Shown: positions 1 to 8,304, numbered from the stretch's first letter. The stretch is DNA of 64,000 bases from Lutibacter maritimus (GCF_900116115.1 NZ_FOZP01000001.1:636071-700070), one strand, 5' to 3'. Notes: generated from the letters alone by a model not told the origin. Numbers and translations: made by a program.

Positions 1-42
1 GAAGAAATGATAATTCCTTGTGCTATTTTTGAACCAAAATAG
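1..42 (+). CDS. 3' end of an upstream gene, probably a PglZ-domain (PorX-like) protein
   Basis: The first 42 bases are open from the window edge to a TAG stop and encode only 13 residues, EEMIIPCAIFEPK. The EEM-hydrophobic-P pattern resembles the tail of PglZ/alkaline-phosphatase domains, which typically end in an LEEM(I/V)VP-like strand. In Flavobacteriia a response regulator fused to PglZ (PorX, regulator of type IX secretion) is often found just upstream of tsaE and alanine dehydrogenase, which fits this position. The identification rests on very few residues plus synteny, so it is tentative; that some coding sequence ends here is more likely. Confidence 0.4.
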   Translation, partial: EEMIIPCAIFEPK

Positions 43-88
43 TTTAATAACTTATACCATAATTAATTTAACATTATTTAATACTTAC

Positions 89-96
89 TATATTTG
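89..96 (+). promoter_or_regulatory. -7 promoter element upstream of tsaE
   Basis: TATATTTG matches the Bacteroidota -7 consensus TAnnTTTG and lies 27 bases upstream of the tsaE ATG. No clear TTG -33 element is seen 17-23 bases further upstream, so the promoter may be weak. It would drive tsaE-ald and the small gene that follows. Confidence 0.5.
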
Positions 97-123
97 TGCT
101 TAATTAATTTATAGTTACATATA

Positions 124-540
124 ATGATTTTAAATTATACATTATCAGATTTATCTGAAATTGCAAATGAAGTGATAAAAAACGCAGCTAACAAAGTATT
201 GCTTTTTTATGGCGAAATGGGTGTTGGAAAAACAACACTTATTAAAGAAATTGTAAAACAATTAGGCGTAAATGATAACGTTAGCTCCCCTACTTTTTCT
301 TTAGTAAACGAATATCATACTACAACTGGAGAAAAAATTTATCATTTCGACTTTTATAGAATTAATAAAGAAGATGAAGCCTTAGATATGGGCGTTGAAG
401 AATATTTTTATAGTAATAACTGGTGTTTAGTAGAATGGCCAAATAAAGTTGAAAATTTAGTACCTTTAAATGCTGTAAGTATTACAATTACATCAAATAA
501 AAATCAACTACGAACTATTACACTAAAAAATAATGGGTAA
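124..540 (+). CDS. tsaE: tRNA threonylcarbamoyladenosine biosynthesis ATPase TsaE
   Basis: TsaE is the small P-loop ATPase that works with TsaB, TsaD and TsaC/TsaC2 to make t6A at position 37 of ANN-decoding tRNAs in the cytoplasm. The 138-residue product has the usual family length. A Walker A motif GEMGVGKT is at residues 30-37, followed by the family's SSPTFSLVNEY block and an LVEWP motif. The ATG at 124 leaves a normal N-terminus a few residues before the first helix. Its last 8 bases overlap the alanine dehydrogenase start, so the two are cotranscribed and probably translationally coupled. Identification is secure. Confidence 0.95.
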   Translation: MILNYTLSDLSEIANEVIKNAANKVLLFYGEMGVGKTTLIKEIVKQLGVNDNVSSPTFSLVNEYHTTTGEKIYHFDFYRINKEDEALDMGVEEYFYSNNWCLVEWPNKVENLVPLNAVSITITSNKNQLRTITLKNNG

Positions 541-1735
541 ACAAATTTCTTCTCCGTTCAGTAAATTCGAATTAATTCCACAAGAAGAGTGTTTAGAAAT
601 TGCTAAACACAAAGGTTCACTTGTTATTGGAATACCAAAAGAAACGCATTATCAAGAAAAAAGAGTTTGTTTGACACCCGATGCAGTTGCGGCACTAACT
701 GCACAAGGACATAAATTTGTTATTGAAACGGGCGCAGGAGATGGCGCTAAATTTTCAGATAAAGAATATTCTGAAGCTGGTGCAAAAATATCATACGATG
801 TTAAAGAAGCCTTTGGTTGCCATATTATTTTAAAAGTTGAACCACCATCTTTAGATGAAATTCAATATATTAATCCGCAAAGTATTTTATTTTCAGCTTT
901 GCAATTAAAAACGCAAACAAAAAAATATTTTGAAGCTTTGGCAAGTAAAAGAATTACAGCCATTGCGTTTGATTATATTAGAGATGAACATGGTGTTTAT
1001 TCGGTTGTAAAATCATTAAGTGAAATTGCAGGAACTGCTTCCATATTAATTGCCGGAGAAATAATGAGCAATGATAATGGTGGAAATGGTTTGCTACTTG
1101 GTAATATTGGAGGTGTTCCGCCTTGTGAAGTTGTAATTTTAGGAGCAGGAACAGTAGCTGAGTTTGCGGCAAGATCTGCCATTGGTTTAGGAGCAAGTGT
1201 TAAAGTTTTTGACAATTCAATCACCAAGTTAAGAGCACTTCAACATAATTTAGGTCAGTTAATTTATACTTCAACAATACAACCCAAAACACTTCAAAAA
1301 GCTTTAATGCGTTGCGATGTTGTAATTGGAGCAGCACGTGGCGATGCTCGTTCGCCAGTTTTAGTTACTGAAACCATGGTTGAACAAATGAAAGAAGGTG
1401 CTGTAGTAGTTGATGTTAGCATAGATAGAGGCGGTTGTATTGAAACTTCTGAAGTTACAACACATAAAAATCCAACCTTTATAAAACACGGAGTAATACA
1501 TTATTGCGTACCTAATATTCCGTCTCGATATTCCAGAACTGCCTCAGTATCAATTAGTAATATTTTCACTCCTTATTTAATGAATATTGCTGAAGAAGGA
1601 GGTTTTGAAAATGCCTCTCGCATAAATAAAAGTTTACAAAGAGGCATGTATTTTTATCACGGAATTTTAACAAACAAAACAGTTGCTGATTGGTTTAATT
1701 TACCTTTTAGAGATATAAATTTATTATTTTTGTAG
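533..1735 (+). CDS. ald: alanine dehydrogenase
   Basis: The enzyme catalyses NAD-dependent reversible oxidative deamination of L-alanine to pyruvate and ammonium. The 400-residue protein has the family's N-terminal GIPKE motif (33-37) followed by the substrate-binding Arg of EKRV (near 44), an NAD-binding Rossmann glycine motif GAGTVAE at 204-210, and the VVDVSIDRGG segment at about 291-301. It carries about 30 residues before the GIPKE motif, longer than the classic Bacillus enzyme; this extension is common in Bacteroidota members of the family. The ATG overlaps the end of tsaE by 8 bases and the next gene starts one base after its stop, so three genes form one unit. Confidence 0.92.
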   Translation: MGKQISSPFSKFELIPQEECLEIAKHKGSLVIGIPKETHYQEKRVCLTPDAVAALTAQGHKFVIETGAGDGAKFSDKEYSEAGAKISYDVKEAFGCHIILKVEPPSLDEIQYINPQSILFSALQLKTQTKKYFEALASKRITAIAFDYIRDEHGVYSVVKSLSEIAGTASILIAGEIMSNDNGGNGLLLGNIGGVPPCEVVILGAGTVAEFAARSAIGLGASVKVFDNSITKLRALQHNLGQLIYTSTIQPKTLQKALMRCDVVIGAARGDARSPVLVTETMVEQMKEGAVVVDVSIDRGGCIETSEVTTHKNPTFIKHGVIHYCVPNIPSRYSRTASVSISNIFTPYLMNIAEEGGFENASRINKSLQRGMYFYHGILTNKTVADWFNLPFRDINLLFL

Positions 1736-1736
1736 C

Positions 1737-2108
1737 ATGACATTTAAGCAACGATTACCATTTTTTTTAGGTGGGTTAACAGTAGGAATTATTATTGTAG
1801 TGTTTTTTTTAGGAAAAAAGAATACCACTTTTGATTACGGTCCTAATGCCAGATTACTTAAAAATATTCGATTGAAAGAACGCATTTTTTCTAATGAAGC
1901 TTTATCAACACTAAAAACTTTTGAAATTGATACAGCCACTATCTCTCAAATATTAAAAGATGGTGATGCGGATATGTGGAACAAAGTTAAATTAGACACT
2001 TGCATTCAATATTCAATTACTGGAAATAATGAATTAAAACATATTTCAATTATTGTAAAAAACTGTGATTCAGTAGCTTTTATTGAAAAAATTACTATTC
2101 AGAAATAA
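1737..2108 (+). CDS. small membrane-anchored protein, DUF4258-like
   Basis: A 123-residue protein with one N-terminal membrane segment (about residues 8-26, rich in G, I, V and F) and a short soluble domain with two cysteines. The pattern (polar start, one helix, then PNARLLKNIRLK and a conserved TATI...GDADMW region) resembles Bacteroidota proteins annotated as DUF4258, usually found after alanine dehydrogenase. Function is unknown. It starts one base after the ald stop and its last 14 bases overlap the end of trmH, which is on the other strand. Confidence 0.7.
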   Translation: MTFKQRLPFFLGGLTVGIIIVVFFLGKKNTTFDYGPNARLLKNIRLKERIFSNEALSTLKTFEIDTATISQILKDGDADMWNKVKLDTCIQYSITGNNELKHISIIVKNCDSVAFIEKITIQK

Positions 2109-2775
2109 TTTTAGAATAATAATTTGTTTTTATTTTCTTAATACTTTTTATTGATTTTTCCAGCCAATCGAGGTATTTTTCTGCTTTTTCTTGTTCAGTC
2201 AATTGCCATTGTACTTTTGATTGCTTCAAACGCTCAGTTACGTTTTGAAGAATGATTGCAGCAGCAACAGATATATTTAAACTCTCTGTAAATCCAACCA
2301 TAGGTATTTGCAAATATCCATCAGCATTATCTAAAACATTATGTGATAATCCCGCTTTTTCAACTCCAAAAAAGAACGCCGATTTTTGTGTAATATCAAA
2401 ATCTTGTAAAACACAAGAATTGTTGTGTGGTGTAGTTGCAATTATTTTATAACCTTTTGCTTTTAAATTATCAATACATTTTAATGTATTGTTTGTGTTT
2501 AACTCATTATATAAAGAAAAATCTAACCATTTTTGAGCGCCTTTTGCAATTTTTCTTGAAGCATAAAATTTATACTTATTTTCAATAATATGAACTTCTT
2601 GAACCCCAAAAACTTCACAACTTCTTACAACAGCACTCGCATTATGTGGCTGAAATAAATCTTCAACAGCCACTGTAAAATGCTTAGTGCGCTCTTCTAA
2701 AACTTTTTTAAACAAGTCCTTTCGCTTAGCTGTTACCAATTTTTCTAAATAGGCTATGTATTGGTGATCAATCAT
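2095..2775 (-). CDS. trmH: tRNA 2'-O-methyltransferase TrmH (SpoU family)
   Basis: SpoU/TrmH enzymes methylate the 2'-OH of a guanosine (G18 for TrmH) using SAM through a trefoil-knot fold. The 226-residue product shows motif 1 (LFQPHNASAVVRSCEVFGV), motif 2 (FFGVEKAGLS) and motif 3 (IPMVGFTESLNISVAAAI), which form the knot and cofactor site. Length and the N- and C-terminal helices agree with TrmH rather than with longer RlmB-like proteins. The ATG at 2775 is preferred over an upstream TTG at 2793 because it lies just below a good -7 element. The target nucleotide is inferred from family resemblance only. Confidence 0.88.
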   Translation of the reverse strand: MIDHQYIAYLEKLVTAKRKDLFKKVLEERTKHFTVAVEDLFQPHNASAVVRSCEVFGVQEVHIIENKYKFYASRKIAKGAQKWLDFSLYNELNTNNTLKCIDNLKAKGYKIIATTPHNNSCVLQDFDITQKSAFFFGVEKAGLSHNVLDNADGYLQIPMVGFTESLNISVAAAIILQNVTERLKQSKVQWQLTEQEKAEKYLDWLEKSIKSIKKIKTNYYSKIISE

Positions 2776-2794
2776 TTTTAATTTTATTAGCAAC

Positions 2795-2802
2795 CAAAGG
2801 TA
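2795..2802 (-). promoter_or_regulatory. -7 promoter element of trmH
   Basis: Read on the minus strand the bases are TACCTTTG, matching TAnnTTTG, 19 bases upstream of the trmH ATG. No convincing -33 TTG is visible. It supports the ATG at 2775 as start rather than the TTG at 2793. Confidence 0.5.
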
Positions 2803-3411
2803 CAGATTTTCTTTTGGTTTTAAGATTCCCTATACGGGTTTTTGAGTATAAAAGAATAGCCCCAAACACTGGAAAACATCAATAAAACGGTATTTTTCGG
2901 TTGGTTGGATAATTAAAATTAATAACTGTTGGCTATTTGCAATCCGCTAAAAAATGGAACCCTATTGCAACTATCATTCAACATTACAACCCTACAAAAC
3001 AATTGTAAACTGTAAACATTAAAGAAACCATTATCATTTTAACAAAGTTGCAATAAAACCTACCAAAACCAATAGAAGAAAATTAATTGTACTGCGCATT
3101 GTTGTTGGAAAAAAATATACTTTTCAACATAAAATTGTTATTAAAATAAAATAAAATAAAAATACTATTTATAATTCCATTATTTTGTAAATTTAAGAAT
3201 TAAAAAAATAAAAAATACCTGCTATGAAAAAACCCTTATACACCCCAATGCCCCTACTTAACACATTGCAACTAAAAACAACGCAATACACTTTTTATTT
3301 AAGCAAAATAAGTCCATAACAACCTTAGGTTTGTATAAATAAACCGACAAAAACAACGCAATTTTAGCAACTTTGGCGTGTAAAACGCACATCAAAAACG
3401 TGCATAAAAAT

Positions 3412-3446
3412 GCTCAAATAGCACAACTATTTGAGCGTTTTTTTTT
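3412..3446 (+). terminator. rho-independent terminator in the islet
   Basis: Perfect 10-bp stem GCTCAAATAG / CTATTTGAGC around the loop CACAA, followed by G and a run of nine T. It has no intact gene upstream, which suggests that a small RNA or a lost gene once ended here. Confidence 0.7.
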
Positions 3447-3449
3447 GGA

Positions 3450-3533
3450 AAAAGTTGCACAACAAATAAAATAAGTTGCAAAACTATTGAAATAAGTTGC
3501 CCAACTTTTAAAAAAAGGTGCTCATAATATAAA
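3450..3533. repeat. 21-bp tandem repeat, four copies
   Basis: Four consecutive 21-base units start at 3450, 3471, 3492 and 3513. Each has the pattern AAGTTGC (GGTGC in the last), then C/A-rich bases and a T- and A-rich tail. Because 21 is a multiple of three, the reverse strand reads as a heptad series (GQLISIV, LQLILFV and similar). I take it as a DNA repeat rather than a gene. Confidence 0.7.
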
Positions 3534-3619
3534 AAAAGCCTCCCAAAAAGTGTTTTTATCATGGTTTTAACGTTTTTAATAGATTTAAACACTTTTACCA
3601 ACTAATAGCGAATTTAATC

Positions 3620-3664
3620 ATAATGGTTACCGTTAGTTTTATGAAGCATAAAAATAACCATTAT
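3620..3664. repeat. 10-bp inverted repeat
   Basis: ATAATGGTTA at 3620-3629 is matched exactly by its reverse complement TAACCATTAT at 3655-3664, with 25 bases between. No T-run follows directly, so it is not a typical terminator; it could be the footprint of a mobile element or an operator. Confidence 0.5.
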
Positions 3665-4021
3665 ATTAATTAATTTACAATTACAATTACAATTAAGCTA
3701 TTTTAGCCTATACATAAGGGCTTCAAAAAGTATCAGCATACATTTATTGAAGTATGTATAGAAATAACAAAATTTTAATTTTACCACTAAAAAAGTGATT
3801 AATTTCTTATTTTTTATTACTTCTATTCTTGAAAAATTACAACTCTTATAAAAAAATTGAAAGCTGATGATGTTTCCATTTTGGTGAATTGCAATGATAA
3901 AAATAGAATAGTTTAAAATATTTTTTGTGTGATTGCTATCGCACATATACAAACAAGATGGGGGTAGCTTTGTGTGACTTTGGTGGTCATATAAATGAGT
4001 AGGCAACATTAAAAATAAACA

Positions 4022-4342
4022 ATGAGAGTAAAGTAAGATATTCCAATATTAGGAAAAGTCACTGTTAACTTCCTTGATTTAAGCGCGAAATTATATCAAC
4101 ATTACATTGATACAGACTCAATACTAGCAACAGGAGAAGATTTGAGCAAATTTATTGAAACATTGAATGATGGCTCTGTATTCAGAAATAAAAAAGAGCA
4201 AAAAATATACACTTCCATTTATAAGTATGAGCACACTGGCTTACTACCTGGATACCAAACTATTGCTACGTATCATTAGGATATTGAAGCTGTGGTTATA
4301 CGATTTGCAAACACAGTAAATTTTGATGGTTATATATGTTAG
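4022..4342 (+). pseudogene. decayed reading frame of unknown family
   Basis: A single frame runs from ATG at 4022 to TAG at 4342 but is broken by in-frame stops at 4034 (TAA) and 4277 (TAG). The central stretch of 80 codons has gene-like composition (for example KVTVNFLDLSAKLYQHYIDT and FIETLNDGSVFRNKKEQ), and the frame continues sensibly after the second stop (DIEAVVIRFANTVNFDGY). Gene-like residues also lie in the same frame upstream (KLKADDVSILVNC near 3857), so the original gene may have been longer. A strong terminator lies 81 bases downstream. I do not recognise the family. Confidence 0.5.
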
Positions 4343-4422
4343 AAATAATGTATAATTGAATCGTTAAAATAGTAATAAAGAATAATTAGCACCAACAATG
4401 GTATCTGTTGTACAAAACCTAT

Positions 4423-4455
4423 AAACACAAGCGCTTTTTAAGGCGCTTGTGTTTT
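4423..4455 (+). terminator. hairpin terminator after the decayed gene
   Basis: Perfect 12-bp stem AAACACAAGCGC / GCGCTTGTGTTT with an 8-base loop; the arm ends in T and A-rich DNA follows. The symmetric A and T ends let it work in both directions. Confidence 0.75.
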
Positions 4456-4624
4456 ATTATAAAATTAGAGAAACGATAAAAAAAAGCACGTTTTTAATGA
4501 TTTCTTTAAGAAATAGCAACTTCTTATAAAAAATATAGGGCAAATGCCGTATAACAATTACGAATTAAAAAAAATAATTTTATCGAAATAAAAAGCTATT
4601 AATCTAATTAAAATCATTTTTATT

Positions 4625-6859
4625 ATGAAATTACATCATTTTTCAACCATATTAAAAGGAATCTTTTTTTCTTTTATAGTCCTAACAATCGCTGTAAGTT
4701 GTTCCAAAGAAGAGGAAGAACCTCCTACAGCTGAATTTACATTTTCTCCTATAAGTCCTAAGGTAAATGAAGAAGTTACTTTTAGTAATTCAAGTACCAA
4801 TGCAACTTCATACCAATGGTCGGCAGCAGGAACAAGTTTTAGCTCTACTGCTCAAAACCCAAAATTTACCTTTACTACAGCAGGCGATTTCAATGTGAAA
4901 TTAGTTGCTACAGGAGCAGGAGGAACAACGGAAATTATTAAAAAAGTTACGGTGTTAGCCCTACCAGTTGCAGGTTTTAGTTTTTCACCTACAAGCCCAA
5001 AAACAGGCGAAGAAGTAACCTTTACCAATACAAGTACTGATGCTACTTCTTACCAATGGTCGGTAGCAGGAACGAGCTTAACCTCTACATCGCAAAATCC
5101 AAAATTCATCTTCTCAACGGCAGGTGATTTTGATGTGAAATTAATAGCAACAGGACCTGGAGGAACAACGGAAATTATTAAAAAAGTTACCGTGTTAGCC
5201 TTACCAGTTGCAGGCTTTAGTTTTTCACCTACAAGTCCAAAAACAGGCGAAGAAGTAACCTTTACCAATACAAGTACTGATGCCACTTCGTACCAATGGT
5301 CAGCAGCAGGAACAAGTTTTAGCTCTACTGCTCAAAATCCTAAATTTACCTTTACTGCGGCAGGTGACTTTGATGTGAAATTAATAGCAACAGGACCTGG
5401 AGGAACAGCTGAAATAACCAAAAAAGTAACAGTATCGGCAGTACAACCAGCACCAGTTGCAGGATTCAGCTTTTCACCTACAAGTCCAAAAACAGGCGAA
5501 GAAGTAACATTTACTAGCACAAGTACCAATGCCACTTCGTACCAATGGTCGGCAACAGGAACAAGTTTTAGCTCTACTGCTCAAAATCCTAAATTTACCT
5601 TTACTACGGTAGGTAATTATAACGTAAAATTAGTAGTTACAAATGCTACAGGAACTAATGAAATAACAAAACAAGTTACTGTAACAGCAGCGTTACCAGC
5701 GCCGGTTGCAAACTTTAATTTTGCACCAGCAAGCCCAAAAACAGGCGAAGAAGTAACATTTACTAACACAAGTACCAATGCCACTTCGTACCAATGGTCG
5801 GCAGCAGGAACAAGTTTTAGCTCCACTGCTCAAAATCCTAAATTTACCTTTACTACGGCAGGTAATTATAACGTAAAATTAGTAGTTACCAATGCTACAG
5901 GAACTAATGAAATAACAAAACAAGTTACTGTAACAGCAACGTTACCAGCGCCGGTTGCAAACTTTAATTTTGCACCAGCAAGCCCAAAAATAGGCGAAGA
6001 AGTAACATTTACTAGCACAAGTACCAATGCCACTTCGTACCAATGGTCGGCAGCAGGAACAAGTTTTAGCTCTACTGCTCAAAATCCTAAATTTACCTTT
6101 ACTACGGCAGGTAATTATAACGTAAAATTAGTAGTTACAAATGCTACAGGAACTAATGAAATAACAAAACAAGTTACTGTAACGGCTGAATCTGGAGGCA
6201 ATAGTAATCCGTGTAATTTACCTGATTGTTATGTTCAAAAAACAACAACCGTTTCTACAGGTGTTACAACAACAATCACCTATGGCTATACCACAGTGAA
6301 TGGGAAAAAAATGATTGCTTCAATTGATACTTTTACTGGCTTTGGAAATGTTGTAGTAAGCATTCAATATGATGCACAGGGAAGAAGAATTAAGGATGAA
6401 TCTAGAGTTGGAGGTACTCTTCAAAACTCTATTGAATATAGCTATAGCAATGGTGATAAAACGGTAAGAGCAAATACTTATGATGCAGGAGGAACATTAA
6501 CGAGTTATACTATAAGTACCTATGACACATCTATGCGTCTTACACGTACCGATAATTATACAGCTACAGGAGCATTAACTGGGTATACTGTTTATTCAAA
6601 TTTCTTGAATATTACCGGAAGTTTTCCGCAGTTAGTTCAAACCTACAATGCAAGTAATGCAATTACGCAAACCGATGTACACACGTATCAAGATTGTCAA
6701 TTAAAAAGTACCGTTTCAAAAGATGGAAGCGGCACTGTAATAGGAGAAGTAACAAATACAATTGATGCACAAAAATTATTACGCACCAGTGTAGCAACTA
6801 TTATTACTTTTGGATTTAATATTACGAGTACAACACAATATGTTTATGATTGTGATTAA
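4625..6859 (+). CDS. surface lipoprotein with six PKD repeats and an RHS/YD-like C-terminus
   Basis: A 744-residue exported protein. The signal peptide ends in a lipobox IAVSC with the lipidated Cys at 26, followed by SKEEEE, the charged run that marks export to the cell surface in Bacteroidota lipoproteins. Residues about 34-521 hold six PKD domains of 80-83 residues (starting PVAGFSFSPTSPK or PVANFNFAPASPK); the DNA units are nearly identical. The last 220 residues contain two near Cys residues (CNLPDC) and tyrosine-rich YD/RHS-like strands such as SIQYDAQGRRIKDES. No catalytic motif is seen. PKD modules usually mediate carbohydrate or protein contacts, so adhesion is a reasonable inference. 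Confidence 0.85.
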   Translation: MKLHHFSTILKGIFFSFIVLTIAVSCSKEEEEPPTAEFTFSPISPKVNEEVTFSNSSTNATSYQWSAAGTSFSSTAQNPKFTFTTAGDFNVKLVATGAGGTTEIIKKVTVLALPVAGFSFSPTSPKTGEEVTFTNTSTDATSYQWSVAGTSLTSTSQNPKFIFSTAGDFDVKLIATGPGGTTEIIKKVTVLALPVAGFSFSPTSPKTGEEVTFTNTSTDATSYQWSAAGTSFSSTAQNPKFTFTAAGDFDVKLIATGPGGTAEITKKVTVSAVQPAPVAGFSFSPTSPKTGEEVTFTSTSTNATSYQWSATGTSFSSTAQNPKFTFTTVGNYNVKLVVTNATGTNEITKQVTVTAALPAPVANFNFAPASPKTGEEVTFTNTSTNATSYQWSAAGTSFSSTAQNPKFTFTTAGNYNVKLVVTNATGTNEITKQVTVTATLPAPVANFNFAPASPKIGEEVTFTSTSTNATSYQWSAAGTSFSSTAQNPKFTFTTAGNYNVKLVVTNATGTNEITKQVTVTAESGGNSNPCNLPDCYVQKTTTVSTGVTTTITYGYTTVNGKKMIASIDTFTGFGNVVVSIQYDAQGRRIKDESRVGGTLQNSIEYSYSNGDKTVRANTYDAGGTLTSYTISTYDTSMRLTRTDNYTATGALTGYTVYSNFLNITGSFPQLVQTYNASNAITQTDVHTYQDCQLKSTVSKDGSGTVIGEVTNTIDAQKLLRTSVATIITFGFNITSTTQYVYDCD
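4724..6187 (+). repeat. six tandem PKD-coding repeats of 240 or 249 bp
   Basis: Units start at 4724, 4964, 5204, 5453, 5702 and 5951; spacings are 240, 240, 249, 249 and 249 bases. Units 5 and 6 differ at only a handful of positions, and blocks such as the TSYQWSAAGTSFSS segment are shared at DNA level by most units. This indicates recent duplication or gene conversion, and copy number may vary between strains. Confidence 0.85.
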
Positions 6860-6887
6860 CAACATTTTGAAAGAAGATTAGCTGAAA

Positions 6888-6925
6888 AATTCTAACTGAT
6901 TTAATTATTGGTTAGAATTTTTTTT
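6888..6925 (+). terminator. terminator of the PKD lipoprotein gene
   Basis: Stem AATTCTAAC / GTTAGAATT with a 14-base loop, followed by T residues, 29 bases after the stop codon. Confidence 0.75.
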
Positions 6926-7089
6926 ATGGGAATTCATAATGATTTAAACACTCAGAAAAGAACAATTAAAAAATTGGAGTATTGGCTACAAACATTTTTA
7001 AATGAGCGAACTAAATAATTTGATTGAGGAAATAAAAAATTGTATTGTTTTTATCAATTAAAATTTTACTTTTAAAAAAAAAATTAAGA

Positions 7090-7776
7090 GTGAAAAATAT
7101 TGTTATTTTAACAGGTGCAGGTATAAGTGCAGAAAGCGGCATACAAACATTTAGAGGTGCTGATGGTTTATGGGAAGGTCACGACGTAATGGAAGTTGCC
7201 TCGCCTATTGGTTGGGAAAAAAATCAACAATTGGTACTCGATTTTTACAATCAAAGACGCTCACAATTACTTACTGTTGAACCAAATTTAGCTCATTCAG
7301 CTTTAAAATTATTAGAGTACAAATACAATGTAACTATTATAACTCAAAATATTGATGATTTACATGAGTGCGCTGGAAGTACAAATATTATTCATTTACA
7401 CGGCGAATTATTAAAATCTAGAAGCACGGTAAATCCAAAATTAATTTATGAATGCTTAAACGATATCAATATTGGTGATACCTGCGAGCTTGGCTCACAA
7501 CTACGTCCTCATATTGTTTGGTTTGGAGAAGAAGTACCTTTGCTTAGTACTGCCGCAAGAATTACTTCACAGGCTGATGTTTTAATTATAGTTGGTACGT
7601 CTATGCAAGTGTATCCTGCTGCCAATTTAATTAATTATGTAAGTTTAGCTACTCATATTTATTTTATTGACCCTCAACCAGTTATTCAAAAAAACTATTT
7701 TCCTAATTTAAAAATTATCGCAGAAAATGCTTCTACAGGTGTTCCAAAAGTTGTTAATCAATTAATTGACTTATAG
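7090..7776 (+). CDS. Sir2-family NAD-dependent protein deacylase, without the zinc cysteines
   Basis: Sirtuins remove acyl groups from lysine using NAD. The 228-residue product (GTG start at 7090, preferred over TTG at 7045 because it puts the first strand MKNIVILTGAG at the N-terminus) has GAGIS at 9-13, TQNID at 85-89 and catalytic His104 in HLHGEL. Tyr53 and Arg56 in FYNQRR match the pair in E. coli CobB and SIRT5 that binds succinyl or malonyl lysine, so desuccinylase activity is likely. The region after the catalytic His has only two Cys (122 and 132) and no CxxC pair, so the structural zinc site of CobB appears lost. Its last 23 bases overlap the opposite-strand DUF6495 gene. Confidence 0.88.
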   Translation: MKNIVILTGAGISAESGIQTFRGADGLWEGHDVMEVASPIGWEKNQQLVLDFYNQRRSQLLTVEPNLAHSALKLLEYKYNVTIITQNIDDLHECAGSTNIIHLHGELLKSRSTVNPKLIYECLNDINIGDTCELGSQLRPHIVWFGEEVPLLSTAARITSQADVLIIVGTSMQVYPAANLINYVSLATHIYFIDPQPVIQKNYFPNLKIIAENASTGVPKVVNQLIDL

Positions 7777-8224
7777 AAGTATATAACTCACCTTTTGAAA
7801 TAACACTTCCTAACTCTATTAATTTAAAAAGTTCTAAATTTCTCTCTAAATCATATTTTTTTGATGCCTTAAAATATTCAATAGAATTATCTAATGGATT
7901 ATTAATAAACCAGTTAAAATCATCATTATTTAAAAAGCTTTTTGAAGAATCATTTAGTTTTATATAAATTCTAAAAATTTTAGTTGCGTCACATTTAAAC
8001 AAATTCATGTGATTTTCTGATATATGTTCTAAAAAGGATGTTTTTGTTAGTACATCTTCCCAAACAACATCACTAAAAACAGCCAATTCTTCATCTGCCA
8101 TAGATGGTTTTTCTTTTTTTATAGTTTTCCATTCTTCCGAATCAATTTGTTGGGTTGCTAAAAACTTTGAAAATTCTTCGTGTAGTTCTTGTAATTGTTC
8201 TTTTGTTAAAAGTCTGTATTTCAT
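7754..8224 (-). CDS. DUF6495 family protein
   Basis: A 156-residue soluble acidic protein beginning MKYRLLTKEQLQELHEEFSK, the typical start of the flavobacterial DUF6495 family, with the following FLATQ.ID..EW.TIKKEKP and FSDVVWEDVL blocks. No signal peptide, membrane segment or catalytic motif is visible, and function is unknown. It lies after the ribosomal operon on the same strand but is separated from it by two hairpin terminators. It converges with and overlaps the sirtuin gene. Confidence 0.75.
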   Translation of the reverse strand: MKYRLLTKEQLQELHEEFSKFLATQQIDSEEWKTIKKEKPSMADEELAVFSDVVWEDVLTKTSFLEHISENHMNLFKCDATKIFRIYIKLNDSSKSFLNNDDFNWFINNPLDNSIEYFKASKKYDLERNLELFKLIELGSVISKGELYTSISQLID

Positions 8225-8235
8225 ATTTTTTTGAA

Positions 8236-8261
8236 TAAAAAACCGCCAAATAAAAGCGGTT
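8236..8261 (-). terminator. second terminator after rplI
   Basis: On the minus strand the stem AACCGC / GCGGTT with a 9-base loop is followed by a T run. It stands between rplI and the DUF6495 start as the second of two tandem hairpins. Confidence 0.65.
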
Positions 8262-8304
8262 CAAATATATTAAATTTTAACCCTTTTGGTATAATTTAAT
8301 CATA

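Larger units (their letters stand above)
2803..4624. other. gene-poor AT-rich islet with repeats and a decayed gene
   Basis: About 1.8 kb without an intact gene, unlike the rest of the tightly packed window. It holds a hairpin terminator (3412-3446), four 21-bp tandem repeats (3450-3533), a 10-bp inverted repeat (3620-3664), three copies of TTACAA (3675-3692), a broken reading frame (4022-4342), a strong 12-bp hairpin (4423-4455) and a 7-bp palindrome ATTTCTT/AAGAAAT (4500-4514). The core TTGCAA recurs at several places between 2930 and 3490. I see no transposase, integrase or tRNA. The best reading is an eroded accessory insertion. Confidence 0.6.

Noticed and set aside
3224-3319. Short plus-strand frame (31 codons) starting MKKPLYTPMPLL
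   Set aside because: Too short, no promoter with both elements, and no known family; kept only as a possible remnant in the islet.
3392-3601. A minus-strand frame of 69 codons with heptad-like repeats
   Set aside because: Its pattern comes from a 21-bp tandem DNA repeat, it spans a terminator hairpin, and it has no promoter or recognisable family.
3698-4009. A minus-strand frame of 103 codons
   Set aside because: Composition is unlike a protein (rich in Tyr, Asn, Phe, Cys without domain pattern), and the plus strand here carries remnants in frame with the decayed gene at 4022.
6926-7018. Short frame of 30 codons after the PKD gene terminator
   Set aside because: The ATG lies right after the T run of a terminator and the peptide matches nothing recognisable; likely chance or a remnant.
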